From contig JBKQWE010000097.1 of the NCBI GenBank assembly GCA_052139675.1, forward strand, positions 1 to 64,000: a DNA stretch of 64,000 nt, given 5' to 3'. Position 1 is the stretch's first letter; each line of letters begins with the position of its first letter. The notes below the pieces were generated by a model. That model was not told the origin of the DNA. It ran no database searches and saw only the letters and a list, made by a program, of their open reading frames with translations. This document shows positions 1 through 9,500 of the stretch, piece by piece. The translations under genes were made by a program, and so were the position numbers. Origin of the DNA: JBEKCB01 sp052139675. GTDB taxonomy: Bacteria; Planctomycetota; Brocadiia; CAIUPP01.

Positions 1-2
1 TC

Positions 3-236
3 AAGCTGGTCATCAGCTCGAGCACCGGCCATGGCGGCACGACAAACTACGCGAAGACCGGGGTGGCGTACGGGACGAGTGTGAATCTCCAGGCGCCCGC
101 GACGGACCCGGCGGGGTATACCTTCTCGCAGTGGACGGTGAACAGCGTGGCGCAGCCTTCCGGGCAGAAATCCGTCACGTTCGCCATAACTGCGGCCACG
201 ACGGCCGTGGCGGTATATGTCACGGACGTCCCGTAG
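3..236 (+). CDS. C-terminal end of a giant InlB-like repeat protein (partial)
   Basis: The reading frame is open from the window edge and stops with TAG at 234-236, giving the last 77 residues of a protein that starts outside the window. It is a single InlB-like/bacterial repeat unit containing GGTTNY, TFSQW and QKSVTF blocks. It is almost the same as the final repeat of the complete gene at 501-10193: both end in the segment TAATTAVAVYV followed by three to five residues. The upstream gene is therefore a tandem paralogue. Function is not known; by analogy with the neighbour it is a secreted or surface structural/adhesin protein. Confidence 0.85.
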   Translation, partial: KLVISSSTGHGGTTNYAKTGVAYGTSVNLQAPATDPAGYTFSQWTVNSVAQPSGQKSVTFAITAATTAVAVYVTDVP

Positions 237-254
237 CGCCGTGGATTGCACAAA

Positions 255-275
255 TCCCAGCCGCCAGGGCTGGGA
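255..275 (+). terminator. Possible terminator hairpin after the upstream repeat gene
   Basis: A perfect 8-bp inverted repeat (TCCCAGCC and GGCTGGGA) with a 5-nt loop starts 18 bases after the stop codon at 236. There is no T-run behind it, so intrinsic termination is uncertain. It may only protect the 3' end of the mRNA. Confidence 0.35.
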
Positions 276-500
276 CTTCGGGGATATCCGGGATTCGTGA
301 GGGCAGGTTCATAAACGGGCAGACCAGCGTCGAGCGTTGAAGGGGAAAGAAGCATTACGAAGGCTCGCTGCGTCTCATGAGAGCGGCTTCGGCGACGGCG
401 GCGATCTTCGTCAGTTGCGTTCCTTCACGCCGAGCCGGGACCATGGCGAATGAATTTCTCCAGCAGGCGCCGCGCGAGCGGCCATTGAGAGGGTCGCACA

Positions 501-3500
501 GTGGTCATGAAGAAGAGGCTTGGGCTCTGTGTCGGCGGGCTTCTGCTGTGGGCGGCTCTCTGCCAGGCGCAGACCGGCAGCCTGCAGGTGACGCTCGGCC
601 CCGCGGGCGCGAATACCGCCGGCGCAACGTGGAACGTGGACGGCGGCGTCTGGCAGACCACCGGCGCCACGGTCACCGGCCTCAGCGCGGGCAGCCACGA
701 CGTGTACTTCAACTACGTCTCCGGCTGGGCCTCGCCCGTGAGCACGCCGGTGACGATCACGGCCGGCGCGACGACGCCCGTCACCGGCACCTATCTGCAA
801 CTGGCCGGCAGTCTGACGGTGCAACTCCAGCCGGCGGACGCGCTTGCCGCCGGCGCGCAATGGAACGCCGGCGGCAGCCCCTGGCAGAACGGCGGCGCCA
901 CCATCGGCGGGCTCACCGTGGGCTCCGGCTGCACGATCAACTACAGCACCATCGCCGGCTGGGCCCCGCCGCCGAGCGCCTCCGCTACGATTTCCAGCAC
1001 CGGCGCGACGACCGCCACCGCGGCTTACCTCCAGACGGCGGGCACGCCGTTCATGACTCTCACGCCATTGTCCACCGCGACATGGAACGATTGGTTCAGC
1101 CTCTGGGACGAGGATAACGAGCACAACTTCAACTGGGAGTCTACGGTTGAAATACCCGATAACTTTACAGCGCCCGAGGGCGCGGGCGAGTTCCTGGACT
1201 GGAACATTGCGCCGGCTCTGACCGGCTTCTACTACGGATACATGGCCACCGGCGACACCAGCTACGTGGATATGATGGTGACCTGTGTAAACGAGATCAT
1301 CAGTCTGGAGGTGATCGAGCCGGACGGCTACCCCGGCTGGCCCACCATGGACCCGTCCATGACCGGGGTAGACAACCTGGACAGCTACAACGCCGACAGC
1401 ATGCTGGGCGATGCCGCGGCGTTCCGCCCGATCGTCCTGATGGCCTGCCAGATGACGACGAACCCCGCGCTGCAGGCAAAGTACGGCGCGACAGGCCAGA
1501 GCTACATCCAGTTGGCCGAGCAGCTTTACGCGAAGTGGGTGTCGCGCGGCGGATGGCGAGATACCGCCGGCGGCGGGATGACCGCCGTGGTGCTGCCGTA
1601 TGGGATGGACCCGACCAACACGACTTGGATTGACTACGATACCAGGAATGACCCGGGGAACGGGTTCTCGAACCCGGCGAACAAGGCCGACGAGATCGCC
1701 CTCTGGCTGCTCGCCATGTGGGACGTAACGGGCAATCCCGAATACGAGGTCCGCGCGGCCAAGTGGTTCACGCTGATGAAGAGCCAGATCACGCCCAACG
1801 GCGACGGCACCGACGCGATTTGGGACTACTGGCAGCCGGAGGGACCGTGGGACTACATCGCCACCGCCACACAGGAAACTGAGGACGGCGGCTCGATCGG
1901 CGACCCCAAGCAGTGGGTAGGCATCCATCCCAACGACGGGTATTACCAGACAGACGTGCAGTGCATCGTCGCCGCGTTCGAGCATGGCGTCGTCTTCAAT
2001 GAAGCGGACATCACCGTCCTGATCGCCACGGCCAAGACCGGTTGGACCGGATCGGTGGACAACTCGGAGCCGCAGGCCTATTTCAATCCCTCCAATCTGT
2101 TCTCCGGAATGCTGATCTCGGTCCTGCCGGCCACGGGCACGGCGACGGCGATCAACGCCTGCTACCCGAACTCGTTGACCTCGCAACCGATCTCTGCGGG
2201 CGCCGGGGCCTTGAACGGCACGATTGTAAGTGTCACGTGGGACTCGACTTCGAGCATGGGCAATGTCGTCGTCCAGCCCAGCGGTTTGCCGGCAACGCCG
2301 GCGAACCAGGTGACGATCGCCACCGACGGCAACACGGTTATCCAGTTCTTGCGGATGTGGCCCCAACTGGTCGCCTATGATACGCAAATCCAGCAGCAAT
2401 TCGAGGAAAACGAAGACGCCAACGCGGGTACTGCGTCCAACTGGGGTTCGTCGTACGACTCGTACTATCTCTGGCTGCACTCCACGCTGACCGTGCAGTC
2501 CACGCCGCCGACCGGGCTGAGCATCGGCTCGAGCATGGGCCAGGGCTACACGACGAACTACGCGATTCCCGGCCAGGAGTACAGCCCGACCGTGAACCTC
2601 CAGGCTCCGGCGGCGGACCCGGCCGGGTACACCTTCGCGGAGTGGGCGGTCAACGGAACGAACCAGACTGCCCGGGTGAAGTCCATCACGTTCGCGAGGT
2701 ATGGACCGACGACGGCCGTGGCGCAGTACTTGCCGGACGCCACACTGGCCGTGCAATCCACGCCGCCGACCGGGCTGAGCATCGGTTCGAGCTCGGGCGA
2801 CGGCGGCACGACGAACTACACCGTCGCCGCCGTTGCAGCAGGGACGAGCGTGAACCTGACAGCCCCGGCGACGGACCCGGCCGGCTACACCTTCTCGCAG
2901 TGGACGGTGAATGGGACGGCGCAGACCGCCGGGCTGAAGTCCATTACGTTCGCCATGCCTACCGCCGCGATCGCAGTGGCGCAATACACGCCAGTCACCT
3001 ATATCCTGAGCGTGCAGTCCACGCCGGTGAGCGGTCTGAGCATCAGTTCGAATTCCGGCTACGGCGGGACGACGAACTACACCGTGGGCGTCGCGTACGG
3101 CACGAGCGTGGACCTCGAGGCCCCGGATGTGGATTGGGCCGGGGACAGCTTCGTGCAGTGGGTGGTGAACGGCCAGGGTTATGGGTCGGGCAATACGGTC
3201 ATCTCGTTCACGGTGACCGGGGACACGACGGCATGGGCGCAGTACACTGGGGATACGAGCGTCAGCACGTTGCTCGTGCTCTCCGCGCCGCCGACCGGGC
3301 TGAGCATCGGTTCGAGCACGGGCGACGCGGGAACGACCGACTACAGCCTGCTGGATATTCTGCCAGGGACAACGGTGAACCTATCGGCCCCGGCGGCGGA
3401 CCCGAGCGGGTACGTCTTCTCGGAATGGACCGTGAACGGCGCGGCCCTGACTGCCGCACAGAAGTCCGTGACGTTTTCGGCCGCCACCGACGTCGTTTGG

Positions 3501-6500
3501 ACCAGCGGTGGAACCGGCGATTGGCAGTTCGACTACCCCGCAGCCATCGCTGTCGACAGCCTCGGCAATGTCTATGTGGCCAACCTGTACAACAACCTCA
3601 TCCAGAAGTTCACCTCCGCCGGCGTTTTTATCACCCAGTGGGGCGGCTTTGGCAGCGGCAACGGGCAATTCTCATACCCTTCCGGCGTCGCTATCGGCAG
3701 CGCCGGCAATGTCTATGTGACCGACTATGACAACAACCGCATCCAGGTGTTCACCTCCGCCGGCGCTTACCTCACCCAGTGGGGCAGCTATGGCAGCGGC
3801 AGCGGGCAATTCGAATACCCCACAGGCATCGCTGCCGACAGCGCCGGCAATATCTATGTGGCCGACTCCTACAACGACCGCATCCAGGAGTTCACATCCG
3901 CCGGCGAATACGTCGCCCAGTGGGGCAGTTCGGGCAGCGGCAATGGTCAATTCTCATACCCCTACGGCGTCGCTGTGGACGGCAACGGCTATGTCTATGT
4001 GGCCGACTCCGGGAACAGCCGCATCCAGAAGTTTACCTCTTACGGCTATTACCTCGGGCAGTGGGGCAGCATGGGCGGCGGCGATGGGCAGTTCAGCTAC
4101 CCCTACGGCGTCGCTTGCGACAACGCCGGAAATGTCTACGTGGCCGACACGGCCGACTGCCTCGTCCAGGAGTTCACCTCCGGCGGCACTTACATCACTC
4201 AGTGGGGCGGCTATGGCAGCAACAATGGGCAGCTCGAGTTTGCCGAAGGCATCGCCGTGGACAAAAACGGCGAGGTCTATGTGGCCGACACGGCCAACGA
4301 CCGCATCGAAGTCTTCTATCTGAACATCCTGGCCGTGGCGCAGTACTTGACGAACACCACACTGGCCGTGCAGTCCACGCCGCCGACCGGGCTGAGCATC
4401 GGCTCGAGCTCGGGCGATGGCGGCACGACGAACTACACCGTCAGCGGGGCTGCAGCAGGGACGAGCGTGAACCTGATTGCCCCGGCGACGGACCCGACCG
4501 GCTACAGCTTCTCGCAGTGGACGGTGAACGGTGCGGCGCAGACCGCCGGGCTGAAGTCCATTACGTTCGCGATGCCCGCGGCCGCGACCGCAGTGGCGCA
4601 ATACACGCCAATTACCTACACGCTGGCCGTGCAGTCCACGACGCTGACCGGTCTGAGCGTCGGTTCGTACTCCGGCTACGGCGGGACGACGAACTACACG
4701 GTGGGCGGCATCGCGTACGGGACGAGCGTGGATCTCGAGGCCCCGGCTACGGATTCGGCCGGCGACACCTTCGTGCAGTGGGTGGTGAACGGCGCGAGTT
4801 ACGGGTCGGGAAATACGTACGTTTCGTTTGCGTTGACCGGGGCGACGACGGCGGTGGCGCAGTACAACACCCTGAACATCAGCACGATGCTCGTGCAGTC
4901 CACGCCGCCGACCGGTCTGAGCATCGGTTCGAGCACGAGCGACGGCGGGACGACCAACTACAGCGTGCCGGGCATCATATCGGGGTCAAGTGTGAACCTG
5001 GCGGCCCCGGCGACGGACCCGGCCGGGTATATCTTCTCGGAATGGACGCTGAACGGCGTGGCGCAGACTGCCGGGCAAAAGTCCGTGACGTTTCCGGCGC
5101 CCATCGCATGGGCCTCCTGGGGCAGCAGCGGAACCGGCGACGGGCAGTTCTACTCCCCCGCAGGCATCGCCGTCAGCAGCGCCGGCAATGTCTATGTGGC
5201 CGATACGGACAACAACCTCGTTCAGAAGTTCACCTCGGCCGGCGTTTTTGTCACCCAGTGGGGCGGCTCGGGCAGCGGCGACGGGCAATTCGAATACCCC
5301 TACGGCATCGCTGTGGACACCAAGGGCAATGTTTATGTGGCTGACACGGGCAACAACCGCATCCAGAAGTTCACCTCCGGCGGCACTTACGTCGCCCAGT
5401 GGGGCGGCTATGGCAGCGGTAATGGGCAATTCGAATACCCCTACGGCATCGCTCTCGACAGCGCCGGCAATAATGTGTATGTGACCGACGCCGACAACTA
5501 CCGCATCCAGAAGTTCACCTCCGGCGGCACTTACGTCGCCCAGTGGGGCGGCCAGGGCAGCGGTAATGGGCAATTCGAATTCCCCTACGGCATCGCTTTC
5601 GACAGCACGGGCAATAATGTGTATGTGACCGACGTGAGCAGCGACCTCGTCCAGAAGTTCACCTCTGCGGGCGTCTTTGTCACCCAGTGGGGCGGCTTTG
5701 GCGTAGGCAGCGGGCAACTCGACTACCCCTACGGTATCGCTGTGGACGCCAGCAGCAACGTCTATGTGGCCGATGCCGGGAACGCCCGCATCGAGGAGTT
5801 CACCTCCGGCGGCGCTTACGTCATCCAGTGGGGTGGCTCTGGCAGCGGCAATGGGCAACTCGATTACCCCGAAGGCGTTGCCGTTGACAGCGTCGGCAAT
5901 GTCTATGTGGCCGACACGGATAACGACCGCGTCCAGGTCTTCTACCCGACCATCCTGGCCGTGGCGCAGTACTTGGCGAACGCCACACTGGCCGTGCAAT
6001 CCACGCCAGTGACCGGGCTGAGGATCGGTTCGAGCACGGGCGACGGCGGCACGACGAACTACACGGTGTCGAGCGTCGCGTACGGTACGAGCGTGAACCT
6101 GCAGGCCCCGGCGGCGAACCCGGCCGGTTACGCCTTCTCGCAGTGGGAGGTGAATGGTGCGGCACAGACTGCCGGGCAGAAGTCCATCACTTTCACGATG
6201 GCCGAGATCGCAACAGCCGTGGCGCAGTACACGCCGGTCTACGCGCTGAACGTCCAGTCCACGCCGCCGACCGGGATCGTTATCACCTCGGGCACCGCCG
6301 ACGGCGGGACGACGAGCTACACGGTGTCGAGCGTCGCGTACGGGGCGAGCGTGAACCTGCAAGCCCCGGCGACGGACCCGGCCGGATACGCCTTCTCGCA
6401 GTGGACGGTGAATGGTTCGGCACAGACTGCCGGGCAGAAGTCCATCACTTTCACAATGATCGCGGCCGCGACGGTCGTGGCGCAGTACACGCCGGTTTAT

Positions 6501-9500
6501 GCGCTGACCGTCCAGTCCACGCCGCCGACCGGGATCGTTATCACCTCGGGCACCGCCGACGGCGGGACGACGAACTACACGGTGTCGAGCGTCGCGTACG
6601 GAGCGAGTGCGAACCTGGCGGCTCCGGCGACCGACCCGGGCGGGTATACTTTCTCGCAGTGGACGCTGAACGGCGCGGCACAGAGTCCCGGGCAGAAGTC
6701 CATCGCGTTCACAATGGAAGGGGCCGTGACGGCGGTGGCGCACTATACGCCGAACATGGGCTACGCTCTCTCCGTGAAGTCCACACCGCCGACCGGGCTG
6801 AGCATCGGTTCGAGCACGGGCCAGCGTGGCACGACGAATTGCACGATTCCCGGCGTCGGGTACGGTGCGAGCGTGAACCTGGCGGCTCCGGCCACGGACC
6901 CGGCCGGGTATGCCTTCTCGCAATGGACAGTGAACGGCGCGGCTCAGAGTCCCGGGCAGAAGTCCATCACGTTCACCATGGATGCAGCCGTGACAGCGGT
7001 GGCGCACTACACGGCGAACATCGGTTACACACTCTCCATGCAGTCCATGCCGCCGACCGGCTTGAGCATCGGCTCGTACACGGGCCACTGCGGCACCACG
7101 AACTGCGCGATCCCCGGCGTCTGTAACGGGACGAGCGTGAACGTGGTGGCGCCGGTCACCGACCCGGCCGCATATACCTTCTCGCGGTGGACGGTCAACG
7201 GCGCGGCGCAGAGTCCCGGACAGAAGTCCATCACGTTCACAATGGATGCAGCCGTGACGGCCGTGGCGCACTATACGGCGAACACCGGCTACACGCTGAC
7301 CGTGCAGTCCATGCCTCCGGTCAAGCAGGTCATCAGTTCGAGCACAGGCCAGAGCGGCACGACGAACTACACGAAGATCGGAGTCGCGTACGGTGCGAGC
7401 GTGAACGTGCAGGCGCCGGCGACCGACCCGGCCGGATACACCTTCTCGCAGTGGACGCTGAACGGCGCGGCGCAGCCTGACGGCCAGAAGTCCATCACGT
7501 TCACGATGGATGCAGCCGTGACAGCGGTGGCGCACTACACGGCGAACATCGGCTACACGCTCTCCGTCCAGTCCGTGCCGCCGGGCAAGCAGGTCATCAC
7601 TTCAAGCACGTTCCACGGCGGCGTCACGAACTACACCGTGCCCGGCGTTGCGTATGGCACGACCGTAAACGTGCAGGCGCCTGCGACGGACCCGGCCGGG
7701 TACACCTTCTCGCAGTGGACGGTGAACGGCGCAGCGCAGATTCCCGGGCAGAAGTCCGTCACGTTCACAATGGACGGGGCCGTGACGGCGGTGGCGGAGT
7801 ACACAGCGAACGTCGGCTACGCGCTCTCCGTTCAATCCACGCCCCCGGTCAAGCAGGTCATCAGTTCAAGCACGGGCCAGAACGGCACGACGAACTACAC
7901 GAAGACCGGCGTCGCTAATGGGACGAGCGTGAATCTCCAGGCACCGGCCGTAGATCCGGCCGGATTCGCCTTCTCGCAATGGACGGTGAACGGCGCGGCG
8001 CAGAGTCCCGGGCAGAAGTCCATCATGTTCACGATGGATGGGGTCGTGACGGCGGTGGCGGAGTACACAGCGAACGTCGGCTATGCGCTCTCCGTGAAGT
8101 CCACGCCGCCGACCGGGCTGAGCATTGTTTCGAGCACAGGCCAGGGCGGCACGACGAACTACACGAAGGCCGATGTGGTTAATGGAACGAACGTGAACCT
8201 TCAAGCGCCGGCGGCGGACCCGGCGGGGTATATCTTCTCGCAATGGACAATAAACGGCGCGGCGCAAAGTTCCGGGCAAAAGTCCGTCGCGTTCACGGTG
8301 GATGGCGCCATGACGGCCGTGGCGCAGTACACATTGAACGGCTACGCGCTGACCGTGGAATCTACGCCGCCGACGGGGCTGGCGATCGGTTCAAGCACGG
8401 GCCAGAAAGGGACGACGAACTACTACCTCAATAAGAGCGTCGCTGACGGGACGAGCGTGAACCTGCAGGCCCCGGCGACGGACCCGGCCGGCTACACCTT
8501 CTTGCAGTGGATGGTAAATGGCGCGGCGCAGACGGCCGGGCAGAAATCCATCACGTTCGCGATGGACGGGGACATGACGGCGTTGGCGCAGTACGCGCTG
8601 AACGGCTACACGCTGACGATGCAGTCCATGCCGCCGACGGGATTGAGCATCGGTTCGAGCACGGGCCACTGCGGCACCACGAACTGCGCGATCAGCGGCG
8701 TCTGTGACGGGACGAGTGTGAACGTGGTGGCGCCGGACACGGACCCGGCCGGATACACCTTCTCGCAATGGACGCTGAACAGCGCGGCGCAGTCTGCCGG
8801 GGAGAAGTCCATCACGTTCACGATGGATGCGGCCGTGACGGCTGTGGCGCACTACACGGCGAACGCCAGCTACACCCTCTCCGTGCAGTCCACGCCGCCG
8901 GCCAAACAGGTCATCAGCTCGAGCACGGGCCAGACCGGCACGACGAACTACACGGTTCCCGGCATCGGCTACGGTGCGAGCGTGAACGTGCAGGCGCCGG
9001 CGACGGACCCGGCCGGATACACGTTCTCGCAGTGGACGCTGAACGGCGCGGCGCAGCCGGACGGGCAAAAGTCCATCACGTTTACGATGGACGCGGCCGT
9101 GACGGCGATAGCGCACTACACCGCGAACACCGGCCACACGCTCTCCGTGCAGTCCGCGCCGCCAGCCAAGCAGGTCATCACTTCGAGCACGTTCCACGGC
9201 GGCGTAACGAACTACACCGTGGCCGACCTTGCGTACGGGACGAGCGTGAACGTGCAGGCGCCGGCGACGGACCCGGCCGGATACACCTTCTCGCAGTGGA
9301 CAGTGAACGGCGCGGCGCAGAGTCCCGGGCAGAGGTCCGTCACGTTCACGATGGACGGGGCCGCGACGGCGGTGGCGGAATACACGGCGAACGTCAGTTA
9401 CACGCTGACGGTGCAGTCCACGCCGCCTGCGAAGCAGGTCATTAGTTCGAGCACGGGCCAGAACGGCACGACGAACTACACGAAAGCTGGCGTCGGCAAC

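Noticed and set aside
411..2984. Long minus-strand frame of 857 codons opposite the giant repeat gene
   Set aside because: It is rich in Arg and Gly with no family-like blocks, and mirrors the GC-rich third positions of the real gene, which has a signal peptide and clear repeats on the plus strand.
4986..7535. Minus-strand frame of 849 codons opposite the repeats
   Set aside because: It repeats with the same period as the plus-strand repeats and is Arg/His/Gly-rich, so it is an antisense shadow.
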